DNA of 64,000 nucleotides from Anastatus disparis (taxonomy: Eukaryota > Arthropoda > Insecta > Hymenoptera > Eupelmidae): contig JAFFSR010000249.1 in NCBI GenBank assembly GCA_017163975.1, positions 3,781,001 to 3,845,000 on the forward strand. Reading direction: 5' to 3'. Position 1 is the first letter of the stretch, and each line of letters begins with the position of its first letter. A model generated the notes under the pieces. That model worked only from the letters and a program-made list of their open reading frames with translations. It did no database searches and had not been told where the DNA came from. This document shows, one piece after another, positions 1 through 10,574 of this stretch. A program made the translations under genes and the position numbers.

Positions 1-641
1 AACTCTAAAAATTTTTATATCGATATTTCATTCCGTTTTGATTTTATTAGGAAACTAGTGGCTCGTAGTCATTTATATAACTTTTTTTTAATTGGCCTCC
101 GTGCTTCCGTGGTGGTTTGTACCATTTTGTTCTGTTACTGTCAGTCTCATTTGATCGTATCCACAGATTGTTAGTTTGCGGTTAGTTTGTTTATTTACAT
201 TGCATTTCAGAAAATATTAGTAGCTTTTGTGTTTTGATTTTATATAAAATAGTTAATTTTTAATAAATTACGCATCAAGAATTATTTAATATTTTTTTAT
301 ATACGCCTAAAATTCTGATTTTACATAATCATATAGTGAATTCAAAGTACAAAAACTTTGAATTTGTATTGAGTTTAACAAGCTCAAAAATGTTTGATAA
401 TCAAAGAGAAGGCAGATTTAAGTTTCTTGGCTGAAGTAAAAAGATTCTCCTGGAACCATGAGAAATAGGCCCTCCGCTACTTCTTTCCAACTGAGAAGAA
501 CAGAATTCTCAAGGTCCAAGATAAAAATAAAATTGTTGACATGAAAATTCTATCTCTTGAGTTGGAAAAATTATGTGTTGCAGTGTATACCATCATAAGA
601 TATAATTTATTGAATCCTCTTTTCAAGGGTTAGGATTCAAA
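1..641. other. AT-rich DNA without a recognisable gene
   Basis: No convincing reading frame, RNA gene or repeat boundary is visible here. Bases 380-600 are a little less AT-rich and may be an upstream part of the transposase-like relic that follows, but no frame stays open and I recognise no motif. Confidence 0.4.
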
Positions 642-936
642 ATGAATCTGACTCGTGATGAACAAGCAGCTGTAAACTCTAAGAAGAGAGAAAGCGCTAT
701 GGACAATACATATAAAGTTAGCAGATATAATGTTCTTGCTGATTGTACACCTGGCCATTTATCAAAGCCAGTAATCTAGCCAGCATTTAATGCTATATAT
801 GGTTAAATAACAAAAGTATACGAACAAGTGGCAAAAGATTCTTTATCTGAAGCTGTTAAGAAATAACTTGATTCGACTTCCTCAAATAGCGCTGATCTTG
901 ATGTAACCTTCTCAAGATAATGGAAAAATTTGACAT
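642..936 (+). pseudogene. Degenerate transposase-like fragment, cut by a MITE
   Basis: One frame from the ATG at 642 gives protein-like sequence: a basic start with DEQAAVNSKKRESA, then YKVSRYNVLADCTPGHLSKP, then PAFNAIYG, KVYEQVAKDSLSEAV and DLDVTFS. It is broken by four in-frame stops (one TAG and three TAA) with no frameshift. The order 'VSRYNxL ... PGHLS.PV..PAFNAIY ... DVTF' resembles proteins of arthropod DDE transposons that continue with an 'SFDGTW' motif; this is from memory, not a search. The frame runs straight into the TTAA at 937, so the MITE probably inserted into this relic. The family assignment is weak. Confidence 0.38.
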
Positions 937-1323
937 TTAAGAGGAGGTCAAGTATATCTGTCCTTTTCTAATCAAAGAATTGATATTTTTTTAGACTAAT
1001 AATTGCAGCTAAAAATGAGGAGATAACCCCATTTTGTATCATAAAAAGCAATATTTTCTTTGATAAGGAATAATTATTTTTATCGATTTGTTTTGAAGAA
1101 AACCTTGAAAAACTTAAAACATGAAGGTTAGGATGGACAATTCAGTTTTTCAAAGTTTTCTTAAAAACGAATCGATAAAAATAATTTTTCCTTATAAAAG
1201 AAAATATTGCTTTTTATTATACGAGATGGGACTTTCTTCTTATTTTTTGCTACAATTATTAAGTTTTGCAGAAGAATTAATTTTTTGGTTAGAAAAGGAT
1301 AGAGATATACGACCTGCTCTTAA
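937..1323. mobile_element. Foldback MITE, TTAA-flanked, GAGGAGGTC family (copy 1)
   Basis: A 387-bp imperfect palindrome. It begins TTAAGAGGAGGTC and ends GACCTGCTCTTAA, with arms matching across 'CTGTCCTTTTCTAATCAAA' and 'GCAATATTTTCTTTGATAAG'. TTAA at both ends fits piggyBac-type integration. There is no transposase inside; the open frame at 1121-1360 is just one arm of the palindrome. Full-length relatives lie at 31735 and 43306, diverged ones near 35050, 42240 and 44430. Confidence 0.8.
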
Positions 1324-2540
1324 CTTGGAAATGTATCTGTTGAGTGAGTCAAGACTTTAAATGATAAAAGATAATTCAATATAGAGTGTTCAACTTAATC
1401 TCATTCGAAAGAAGCACATACTTTGAATAGAAAAGAACGAATATGTGTGATAGATTTCCATGCACCTGATGCATATTAAATTCATGTAAGTGTATAATTC
1501 TAATTATTATTACATATTTGGATATAAATTCTATTTATAAATTTTAATATTAATTAAAATATAAATTTTAAATCTTAATTTAATTTCTTAATTTTGAATT
1601 TGAATTATAAAATAAAATATAAAATGATTACTCCATATTAAATATTATTTCTTAGTTTCCAGTGATTCAAGGTTAGCACGAGTAAATTTAACAGCCATCA
1701 GAGTAACAATGAACTATGTATTTGTTGATTCTTACAACAAACATAATTTCATTGGTAAATAAGGGTGATTACTGACAAAATATCTTATAATAAGATGGAT
1801 TATTATTATTGCTCATTTCAATAACTTATATCTTTTTGCATTTCAACTTTATCGAGTCGATAACAAGGTTCTCTTGTTTGGTATCTCTTTTTTATATTGT
1901 TAGCTAATATAAATAAGAAATACTAGGAAAAAATTATTTTTATGAAAGATAAGTATGGCATTGATAATTTTAAGATATAATAATTAAAAACTTTAAAACT
2001 GTTTTTCTCAAATATTGAATTTTAAAAATTTCGGATACTGTCTCGTAAGATTTGAGCTGAACCGCTGGATGGATCTGACTTTTCCAAACTGATTCAACTT
2101 CAGTATTAGCATTATTCTCGCGTGAATTAAGAGTTTTGAAATCAAATGATTAGAAATTGTTAAATATCCAAAAATAAGGTAAAAATTTTAAAATTTATTA
2201 AATAAATTGATATTTTTTGTTGAAAAGTGAAAAATTTTTTGTGTTTCAGGAATCCCCTTATTCACGCGAAAATGGCAAGAATACTAAAGCTAAATATGTT
2301 TGGAAAAGTCATTTTTATGCAGCAGTTCAGCTTAAACCTTACGGGGGAGCAATTATAAGAACAAGAATTCATCGAATGATTATAAGACTATCGCTCAAGC
2401 AAAATGAGCTTATAAATGCTTAAAATAAAGGTATTTCAGCCTACTTTGAAAAACTATTTTCATTTCCAACGAATTTAATTAAATATAATTAATACGTATC
2501 TTTTTTACTAGCAGGAGAAAAAGGTGTTTTGTGCGCTTAA
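1324..2540. other. AT-rich DNA, no supported gene
   Basis: Mostly A/T. A 58-codon stretch at 2250-2423 follows an acceptor-like TTTCAG and ends in TAA followed by AATAAA, so it looks like a terminal exon. Its product matches nothing I know and it is too short to call. Confidence 0.35.
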
Positions 2541-2845
2541 TACAATAATTTTTGTTAAAATAAAAAATCATTTGAACTTATTATTTTTTTATAAGTTTGA
2601 AATAAAAATTAGATATCAAGCTCGATAAACCTAACCTTAAAATACTACATACCGAAAAATTGTTTATAACTTTTTATGTACAATGTTTTGGTAAATTCTG
2701 TAAGTTGTCCGCACTCAAGTTTAATATTATGAATTTTCGTATTGTAATGAAAGAACTCGATCTAAGGTATCGTTTACTCGTGAACTTGCAATTAAAATAT
2801 TAATGAATTATTTTAGAAGGTAGTAAGCTTCGTCATGCCCTTGAA
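2541..2845. repeat. Diverged ~0.3 kb direct repeat, left copy
   Basis: Matches 4562-4857 over about 300 bp, sharing 'TACAATAATTTTTGTTAAAA', 'AAACCTAACCTTAAAATAC', 'AGTTGTCCGCACT' and 'AGCTTCGTCATGC' in the same order. The copies have drifted by substitutions and small indels. The spacing of about 2 kb suggests a local duplication or two insertions of one old element. Confidence 0.65.
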
Positions 2846-3226
2846 TGTAAGTAAGTTTTTAAAAGATGAAATAAATGTAAATGTAAATATGAAACAAGTA
2901 TACAACAGCAGAACAAAAGAAAACAATAAAATTGTTATAACAAAGGTAGAAAGCATTGAAAAGAAAAAAGAGGTTATGATCAACAAGAAAAAAGTAGAGA
3001 AAAGGTTTATATTGATGATTTGACTTGGAAGGAAAGAGTGATTGAAAATAAAATTAGAGAAATTTTAAAAAGAAAGAAATAAGAAGGGCGTGATACTAAA
3101 GTAAGATATATGAAAGTGCGTATAGATAATAAATGGTTAAAATGGAATGAGGATAAGAACGCACCAGAAGAGAGTGAGATGAAAGATGGTAGAAATAAGG
3201 GTGCAAAGAATACTTCGTTAAGATAG
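2835..3226 (+). pseudogene. LINE ORF1-like relic (coiled-coil/basic segment)
   Basis: A Lys/Glu-rich frame from 2835 (NKIVITKVESIEKKKEVMI) continues, after a one-base shift near 3010, into YIDDLTWKERVIENKIREI, a TAA, then KVRYMKVRIDNKWLKWNE. The pattern 'IDDLTxxER...KIREI...VRYxKxRIDxKWxxW' resembles ORF1-type proteins of insect non-LTR retrotransposons (recalled, not searched). At least one frameshift and one stop make it non-functional. No reverse transcriptase follows, so it is a short fragment. Confidence 0.35.
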
Positions 3227-4561
3227 TCAAAAGTGTCCTGTCTCTGAAACTTTTCTTTGATCTGGTAACTTTGTTTTAGATCAAAAATAATTATTTTTTT
3301 ATGAAAAAAATGACTTTTTCATTATTTATTTTTTTTCTCTTAATCTGGTTGGTAAAAAACCCCCAAGAAAATCATGCAAACAGTTAAAATGTATACAAAT
3401 CTTGTCGAATTTTTTCATAAAGATTTGATGATTCTATACGACCTTGAAAGATAAAAAAAGTTAATACACTTTCTATTTTTACAAAAAATGTGGTACACGG
3501 TCAATTCTTGCAAAACAACTTGTATTTTGTATAAAAGTACTTGCTTGCATTTTTCCAGATTTTTGCTGTAGGTGTGCCATAATGAAAATGCAATAAAAAT
3601 CATTTTTCAGACGTTTTTCGCTGATTTTAGCTCATTTGCAGACTTTGTACTATTATTTATGTTATTGAATAGTATTCTAGAACTTTATTTTTGAATTTAA
3701 TTGTGCAATTGAGTCAGAAAAATAAGATTTACAAATATTCGCATCATATTCTTGTACGAATCCACATTTTAGATAAGGTATTTAAACACTTGTTTCATGA
3801 TTTTACCCATATTTCACTACTTTATCTGTGAAAAAATCTTTTAAATATTATATTACTTTAATGAAAGGAAATGTTTTGATGGATAAGAGTTATTTCACAG
3901 GTACAGCTATATTAAGTACGGTCAAAATATCAACTTGAGATTACATATAAGTTAATGAATTTATATTTCGTAATTAAAACTTATTAATACAAACATTAGA
4001 ATTATGATTTAATAATGCAAACCTTGGCATAGTAAATCTTTGGCATATTTTAAATCATGTCATCTAAATCTGCACTTGAATGGATCTAAAGCGGACACTA
4101 CACCTGTAGTCACAAATTTTGCTTATCTTTCCATTTTATTGCAAATATTAAGGAAAAGAAATGCTTTGGCTCGTAGTATTTACCATGAAGATTATTCAAT
4201 TGAATTTTCAAATAAATTCATTCATTAGTTTTTTAGAATTTTGGGTTTTAATATTATATATTGGAATTTTCAGATTCTGTACAAGAGATCAAAATCTCTG
4301 AAAAACTTATTGATGAATTTATTTAAAAATTTAACTAGATAATCTTCATGATACATACTACAAGGTGATGCATTTATTTTTTGTTAATTTTGCAATATAT
4401 AGTCAAGATTTATGAGTATAGGTTTAGTATCCGTTTTACATCTGCTTAACGGCATGCTGGAGCTGCAGCAATCGAGTTTTGCTTTTTTTATTTTATCAAT
4501 ATCTTTTTAAATTCTTAAATTAAACAAATATAATGACTTGTCCGCACTAAAGCTATATTTA
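3227..4561. other. AT-rich DNA, nothing recognised
   Basis: Short open frames here have A/T-driven composition with no domain, splice context or homology I can recognise. No clear inverted repeats were found. Confidence 0.4.
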
Positions 4562-4857
4562 TACAATAATTTTTGTTAAAATAAAAAATCATTTGGACTT
4601 GTTATTTTTTTATGAGCTTAGATTGGAAATTAGATATCAAACTCGACAAACCTAACCTTAAAATACGACATATTGAAAGTTTGTATTATAACTTTGTATG
4701 TATAATATTTTAGTGGATTTCTTGAGTTGTCCGCACTAAAGTTTAATCTTACAAATTTTTTCTTTGTAGCAAAGAAACTCGATTAAACGCATCGTTTATT
4801 CATAAGTTAAGATTGGAAATATTATTAGAAGGTGGACAGCTTCGTCATGCTCTTAAG
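4562..4857. repeat. Diverged ~0.3 kb direct repeat, right copy
   Basis: Partner of 2541-2845, with the same order of shared blocks. It ends 'GACAGCTTCGTCATGCTC' just before the short MITE that follows. Confidence 0.65.
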
Positions 4858-4879
4858 TCACACTTTTGTGGAAGCTACA

Positions 4880-5154
4880 CAGTGAAAAAAAATTTGTAAT
4901 TTTAACACACATAAGTGTTAGAGATTAAATACAAATTTTTTTGTGTTAAAATTAATAAGTACACACATGTTTGTAAAATTTACGAACTCCGTGTGTTAAT
5001 TCTACAAAAATTTTTGTGTTAATTTTAAAAGTACACATACATTTTTAGATTACAAAATTTTTTGTGTTGATTTTACAAACATGTTTGTAAACTTTAACAC
5101 AAAAATATTTGCACAAAATAAAATTTGACAAATTACACAAAATTTTTTACAGTG
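4880..5154. mobile_element. Short MITE with CAGTG-type inverted ends
   Basis: About 275 bp. The left end 'CAGTGAAAAAAAATTTGT' mirrors the right end 'ACAAAATTTTTTACAGTG'. The interior is made of alternating 'TTTTGTGTTAA' and 'TTAACACA' blocks, so the whole unit can fold back. No coding capacity. I could not fix the target duplication. Confidence 0.55.
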
Positions 5155-5959
5155 TATGTGGTCTTTTTTTACATTGTGTAGAAAAATGCGAGTACGCAAG
5201 TACATTGAAATTTTGTTTATGTGTCTCGTATTAATATTACAATATTAAATACACTTTTTTTAAAAAACGCATATTATTCGCAATTATTTAATGACATTTG
5301 CAATCATTTTAAAGATTATGAATAAAGTATGCATTCATGACTTGTATTGTATTATATTATCTTCATTGACATAGGTTCGAATTCAGAAACGTAACACGAG
5401 TAACAATCGTTATGCTGGAAGTTATATTCGTTACTCAGTTCTCAAATATTTTATCCTTGTTCTTCTTATGGAAAAAGGGAAATTCTGAATTACTTGAGGT
5501 CTGATTGAACTGTTCTACCACAGCCGCACTATGAGAAAATTCTTCCAAAGATTGTTAATTGCTCGAGGTCGATAAAGTAGATGTATTTTTCACTTCATCT
5601 AAAAATATTATGTCATGCGAAGAACATACTTAATCTTCTTTAGAAAAAGAAGAACTTGGATATAAGCGCTTCGAAGACTCTCTTAAATAACCTGATTCTC
5701 GCAACTGGTTTTTTGAGCAATCGTAAACTTTTTAGTGCTTTTCTTTTGAATTCTTGCACTATATTTTAACAATCAGTGACCTATTGTTATTAATTTGTTC
5801 TTTGACAGAGCGAAAAAAAATTTTTTTGTCAGACAATTTTATTTTTTGATTTTACGCTTCTTATATACTTAAATGCATCAAGTCGTTAATGAAAACGCAA
5901 AAAGTAAATTGTTGAAATGTAACGGTGTCATATGTCAACTTCCTATAAACTAAGTTTAA
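5155..5959. other. Flanking DNA left of the Polinton, no gene seen
   Basis: AT-rich, with no stable frame, repeat unit or RNA gene recognised. Bases 5960-5965 (ATCATG) are the left target-site copy of the adjacent Polinton. Confidence 0.4.
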
Positions 5960-5965
5960 ATCATG
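5960..5965. repeat. Polinton target-site duplication, left (ATCATG)
   Basis: The hexamer directly outside the left TIR, identical to 20603-20608. Six-base duplications are the rule for Polinton integration. Confidence 0.93.
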
Positions 5966-6039
5966 AGTAGATAAGCTATAGGCATACCCGATCAGGTTCA
6001 TTCTAGATCACCCCCTCTCTCCTCAAAGTGATCGAGAAT
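5966..6039 (+). repeat. Polinton left terminal inverted repeat (74 bp)
   Basis: Pairs with 20529-20602 with four mismatches by eye. It starts with the conserved AG. Within it ATTCTAGATC (6000-6009) and GATCGAGAAT (6030-6039) form an inverted pair around a 20-bp pyrimidine-rich spacer, which could be a hairpin or a dimeric protein-binding site near the replication origin. Confidence 0.92.
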
Positions 6040-6294
6040 TTAATGTGTATAAGCCCATAAGAGTATCCCCTTCTTCGTGCGATTTTTTGAATTTCAGTTT
6101 TTATTTACGCCCACCCTTCCATACTTCATGTGATCGAGAATCCAACATGTGTATAAGCACATAAGAGTGGCCCCTTCTCCGTGTGATTTTTTGAATTTCA
6201 GTATTTTTATTCACGCCCACCCTCCCCTACTCCATGTGATTTAGAATCCAATGTGTGTATGAACCCATAAAAGTTACCTTTTCTTTGTTTGATT
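6028..6294. repeat. Subterminal ~104-bp tandem repeat, 2.6 copies
   Basis: Units start at 6028, 6130 and 6236 with GTGATCGAGAAT, GTGATCGAGAATCC and GTGATTTAGAATCC. They share 'CATAAGAGT', 'TGATTTTTTGAATTTCAG' and 'ACGCCCACCCT'. Each unit starts with the decamer found inside the TIR, so this array repeats a terminal motif inward. Confidence 0.85.
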
Positions 6295-7565
6295 TGTAGG
6301 TGGCCCCATACGGTAGGGAGTCCCAAGATGTTTATTTTCTTTTGAAATGTTTTCTTTTACTGAGGAATTTTTAAAAGATTAATGTTTACGATTACGTGTT
6401 TTTCAAAATTTTCATCTCTTTGACTTTTTTCTTTAAGCCACTTGCTTCTGAACAATAGAATATTTTTCCTTATCTTCTTGAAATAAGAGTTCTCTTTTTT
6501 TTTAAACAAGATGAGAAAAGATGGCTGACCCTTTTAATAAATTTTTTTTTTCAAAAAAAAAAGATTTTCTTTGAAAAAAAATAAAAACAGGGCATAAAAA
6601 CAGTGACTTGAAAAAAAATATATTAGAAGACAAATTTATAGTTTCCTTTTGCATTCCTAAAGGTTGCATGATTCATGATTTTTATGTATCTGCAACTCAA
6701 AAGAGAACACACACACAGTGTAGTACATTGAGAGAAAGGACATTCTTTTCCTTCTCTCCTAAAAGCAGGTAAATTTTTGTGCAACGTTTAAGAAAACGCA
6801 TAGTAGGCAGCGCTACAAAAAAGACTCTCCATCCACCGAAAAAACTTTACGTTTGCTAGTGTTCCTTTCGCTTCCCCGAAGCGCCACTTAGTCGGCGCAA
6901 TCAGTGTGCTGAAAATGGACTCTGATTACTCCGATAATCTTAATGTAAAGACTCTCCAACCACCGAAAAATTTTACGTTTGCTAGTGACCTTTTCTCTTT
7001 CGCTTCCCCGCAGCGCCACTTAGTCGGCGCAGTTAGTGTGCTGAAAACGGACTCTGATTGCTCCGATAATCTTAATGCAACGGCGCTTTACGCAACGCTG
7101 AAGGATACATGCGGCGCCTAATGTCTTTGAGTGCAGGTATACACAGAAAACCCTAAATACCATTAACCACTTATTTGAAAATAGCAAAAACGTAAAAATT
7201 GTAGCTGGCTCTCTTTTTTTTGTCTGTCTCGTCATTGTTTTACCACTGCATATTTTTTTCTTTTTCATCTCTATGACTGTTTCTTTAACCCACATGCTTC
7301 TGATCGATAGATATTTTCCCTTTGGTCACTTTCAAATTACTTTACTATTTAAAGTCACTTGTTTTTATTTTGTTGGAAAGAGACCTTTTTTCCCCTGTTA
7401 TCTTATTTTATCTTTTATTCTTTGAGAAAAAAGGTCTTTTACTCTTTTCCTAAAACGATATATCGGTCATTTAATTTTGAGAACGAAACCCTTTGTGAAT
7501 GCATTCTTTTTAGATAAAAGAGAGGGCGTGAAAAATACTCGGAGGATTGTCAAAAAATTTTTTTG
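6295..7565. other. Non-coding left arm of the Polinton with internal repeats
   Basis: No supported gene. Bases 6821-7080 hold a tandem duplication: units start AAGACTCTCC at 6821 and 6948 and share 'TTTTACGTTTGCTAGTG', 'GCGCCACTTAGTCGGCGCA' and 'GACTCTGATT'. A ~65-bp segment at 6405-6470 ('TTTCATCTCT...CTTGCTTCTGA') is repeated in diverged form at 7260-7325. The 71-codon frame at 6906-7121 is made by the tandem duplication and I do not call it a gene. Confidence 0.6.
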
Positions 7566-7603
7566 TATAAATACTGTGGTGCATGCAATGTTCAGTATTC
7601 AGT
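7566..7603 (+). promoter_or_regulatory. Core promoter: TATAAATA box plus TCAGT initiator
   Basis: TATAAATA at 7566-7573 is followed 18-30 bp later by two TCAGT arthropod initiator pentamers (7592-7596 and 7599-7603). The start codon of the spliced gene is at 7657, giving a leader of about 60 nt. The arrangement is a textbook RNA polymerase II promoter. Confidence 0.75.
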
Positions 7604-7656
7604 CTCTCAAGCTTCCTAAAGTTTAGTATTAGTTTGGAGTTAAGATATTTTTTTTA

Positions 7657-8867
7657 ATGTCGAATAACAAAATGACATTAAGTAATAGCCTGAAAATAAT
7701 GCGGGAACGCATTCAGTGGCTTATGAAAAATGGATCATTATTATTGATAATGCTAGACCATGTTAGTTGGGCAATGGATGCAATTAAAAGTTGTAAGTAC
7801 ATTTATTTATTGTCTTTTAATAATTATTTTTCTTTTTTTATTTATTTTTGTATTTTTTATAATTTAAACTTTGTTTTTCTTGTTTTAGTGCCACCACCAC
7901 CGGTAAGCGCATCAATGCAGCAGCTGCTTGAGGGGATGGAAACCTCTAGGGCAAGCCCAAGCCCTAAACCCTTTGAAAAGAAAGCGCACTTCGAGCGTCA
8001 GTACTTCCAGCTCGAGTTCGAGTTCCAGTTCGAGTTCGAATGACACCTCATCGACTTGCTCTTCTTGCCATTCGGGGAAAACAAAAAAAATCATCAAGTT
8101 AGTCCACAACGCAGAAGGTAAATTTTTTTTTATTTATTACATTATTAAAAAGATTAAATTTTGCTTCTGATACATTCTTGAAATTTCAATTTTTACTTTA
8201 AATTTTTAATACATTTTTTAACAATGTAGAGAAAATATGAAAAATATTAAAATTTTTTTTGTTTTAGAAACAAACAAGAATGCAAGTACTCCTCTTCGAG
8301 AGAACTCGCCGCAACCAAGGCCCTCGGATCTTCCTACTAGTAAGTTAAAAAAAAACAAAAAATATTTCATTAAAATATAAAAAAGAAAAAAGATTAAAAT
8401 ATTTATTTTTCTGTTTTAGCATCACAACTTCGAGAGAACTCTCCGCAACCAGGACCCTCGGGTCTTCATACAAGTAAGTTAAAAAATATTTTATTAAAAA
8501 AGAAAGAAGATTAAAATATTTATTTTTTCTGTTTTAGCATCACAACTTCGGGAGAATTCACCACAATTAGGGCCCTCGGGTCTTCATACAAGTAAGTTAA
8601 AAAAAAAAAAATATTTCATTAAAAAAAAATTAAAAAGTTTAAAATATTTATTTTTCTGAAAATAATAATTTTATCTAAATAACTAATTAATTTTTTTTTC
8701 CTTTTTCAGAGGTGAATGGCAACGCTACTCTTCAGAAGAATAGACCTGCTCCTCCAAGGCAAAATTTGTTGCGGCTAATCAGCAAGGGGAAACAGATCAA
8801 AGTATCCAGTTGCCCTAAAGCAATGGAGGATGACAAGGAATCAGTTTCATCATGCAGTGGTCTTTGA
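7657..8867 (+). pseudogene. Spliced Polinton accessory gene, unknown function, Ser-rich
   Basis: Not recognised. Six exons join by GT-AG introns: 7657-7792, 7889-8117, 8268-8339, 8420-8473, 8538-8591 and 8710-8867. All junctions are phase 1, and AATAAA follows the stop at 8882. The N-terminus is helical (RERIQWLMKNGSLLLIMLDH). Exon 2 encodes PPPP, then KRKR (possible nuclear signal) and a run of about a dozen serines. Exons 3-5 each encode a form of 'LRENSPQPGPS'; exons 4 and 5 are both exactly 54 nt and near-identical, clearly a duplicated exon. The C-terminus is Lys/Ser-rich. The exons total 703 nt, one more than a multiple of three. Exon 2 switches frame around 7965-7980, so this copy carries a single-base frameshift, as expected in a decaying element. 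It has its own promoter and is confidently a gene, but the function is open. Confidence 0.72.
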
Positions 8868-9186
8868 AAAAATGTATATTTAATAAAAAATTTTTTATAC
8901 TGAAATCGTAAAATTTTAATAAAAAAAAATTTATAATAATAAGATTTCATAATATCTTAAACCTATTTATTTCCCAAGCCTTCCGTAAAAAAAATATAAT
9001 ATAATCTATTTATAAAATTTTTGTTTTTCATTAAATATGCTTATTATAATTAAAAATAATAGTTAGTTTGAAAATAATAAATTTAACAAATAAATCATTT
9101 ATAAAATTTTTATTTTTAAAATCTATTACATACAATTATTTTTTCTTTTTAGTAATACTATTTAATATGATAATAAATAAAAAAAT
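8868..9186. other. Convergent 3' spacer inside the Polinton
   Basis: AT-rich spacer between the tail of the spliced (+) gene and the tail of the exonuclease-like (-) gene. AATAAA for the plus gene is at 8882-8887. Nothing else is seen. Confidence 0.5.
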
Positions 9187-10023
9187 TTATTCATTTGTAA
9201 AATATAAGCATGTACATTTCATTTTTTTGTTTTGTTTAGAATAATTATCAACTTCATCTTTATCATTAATATTTAAGTAATTTCGTAGCCATGCTCGTAT
9301 AGCAATCGCATTATTAACTGCACACACAGGTCTTTTTCTTTTTATACAGAAGACGTGGTTCAAGAAGAAGTGTCGCTTATCACTTATTATTTCTTCTAAT
9401 GCTGGACAGCCGAAATCTTCAACATTTGAAATTGACCTGCGAATAAATAGAATAATTAAACTAATATAAAAGTATGAAAAAAGTATGAAAAAGTATTAGA
9501 AAGTATAAAAAAAAGTATTAAAAAGTATGAAAAAAGTATAAAAAAGTATAAAAAAGTATAAAAAAAGTATAAGAAAGTATAAAAAAAAGTATCAAAAAGT
9601 ATAAAAAAGTATAAAAAAGTATTAAGAAAATGTTTAATTTTAATATAAAAAATTTGAACATATTTTTACTTACACACTTGGTAAAAGATTTTTCAACCAT
9701 TGCACTTTCTGCTCTCCTTTGACGAATAATTTTTTGATTCCTTGCGAACAGATTTGGAAAACACGTTGTAGACGATGATATGAAATATCTCTGGAATTCC
9801 ATGCTATACCGTGATGAAACCTTTCCACCCACTGAGCCATGCATTTTTCTTCTGTATTTAGTTCCTCCCATGTAATTGGAGATTTGAAAACATAGACTGT
9901 AGATAAAGCTGTTTTTCTAAAATTGAGGAAACTAACTTCTTTGAAAATAAAAGAATCCTCTTATATTCTTTGAAAGCCTTGAATATCACATGTATAAATG
10001 CTTTCTTCTTCCGCAGACTGCAT
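9187..10023 (-). pseudogene. Exonuclease-fold-like protein, left copy (spliced, one stop)
   Basis: Two exons, 10023-9674 and 9436-9187, joined by a GTAAGT...CAG intron, give exactly 600 nt. One in-frame TAA (9961-9963) breaks it. Landmarks in order: YTCDIQGFQ, FIFKEVSFL, VYVFKSPITWEEL, ERFHHGIAWN, FVKGEQKVQWL, FGCPAL and CAVNNAIAIRAWL. The same string recurs in the gene at 19932-20405 (VDMIGFK, YVLKEIAII, VHLFKKPFSW, NHGIAWN, CALHNVKLM). The 'D-x-x-GF', 'HG' and 'CAxxN' spacing recalls the motifs of DEDD 3'-5' exonucleases (DxE ... HxAxxD), but that is inference; the family is widespread and uncharacterised in arthropods as I recall it. It is transcribed away from polB across a shared ~550-bp promoter region. 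A related pair at the two ends of one Polinton is unusual. Confidence 0.7.
9470..9631. repeat. Intronic minisatellite of ~9-10 bp (AAAAAGTAT)
   Basis: About 15 degenerate copies of AAAAAGTAT/AAAAAAGTAT inside the 237-bp intron of the left exonuclease-like gene. On the sense strand they read ATACTTTTT, so they lengthen the intron's pyrimidine-rich stretch. Confidence 0.75.
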
Positions 10024-10574
10024 GATATAATTTTTGAACAGCATATCTTAATCACGAGTTCTAGCCATCTCGTAGCGTTGGATGTTTCAGTATAAATTAA
10101 TATCGGGAAATGAGAATAGAAAATTTTTAAATCGTAAGTTTATGACAAGCAATTCCCCCTCTTACTTTTTAAAGATGGGACGATGGAAAATAGGTCAGTT
10201 TTCACTGGTTAAACTAAAAGATGATAGTAACTCCGACTCTAACTTTTTAAGATTGGGCGATGGAAAATCGCTTAACCCTCATTGGTTAAGACTAAGAAAT
10301 TGATTCTGATAGGTTGAAAAAAGGTAGAAAATTCATCCCTACCCGTGAAAACCTCTCTTTTTCTGAAAAACTTGCACTCCGTTTTACAATTGGTTAGTTA
10401 ATTGAATTTTCCATCTCTCCTTTTGTTAACTTTACCTTTTAAAAGGACTGAAGGTTTCTGGATGAGCATACTTCGTCAGAGGAGTCGTGAGTGTACATAG
10501 TCATCGGGACTAAACTTTACTAATCGTAAAAGTTTGTGTTTGTGAAAGGTTATTTTAAATAAAAAGAAAAAAAA
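10024..10574. promoter_or_regulatory. Divergent intergenic region between exonuclease-like gene and polB
   Basis: About 550 bp separate two divergent genes, so both promoters must lie here, but I see no clear TATA box. Short diverged repeats occur, such as 'TACTTTTTAAAGATGGGACGATGGAAAA' echoed by 'AACTTTTTAAGATTGGGCGATGGAAAA', and 'ACTGGTTAAACTAA' echoed by 'TTGGTTAAGACTAA', suggesting clustered binding sites. Confidence 0.45.

Noticed and set aside
1121..1360. 79-codon frame near the left end.
   Set aside because: It is one arm of the foldback MITE plus flanking sequence.
6906..7121. 71-codon frame in the left arm of the Polinton.
   Set aside because: It reads across a 127-bp tandem duplication and repeats itself; no promoter, no homology, and it crosses both units in one frame by chance.
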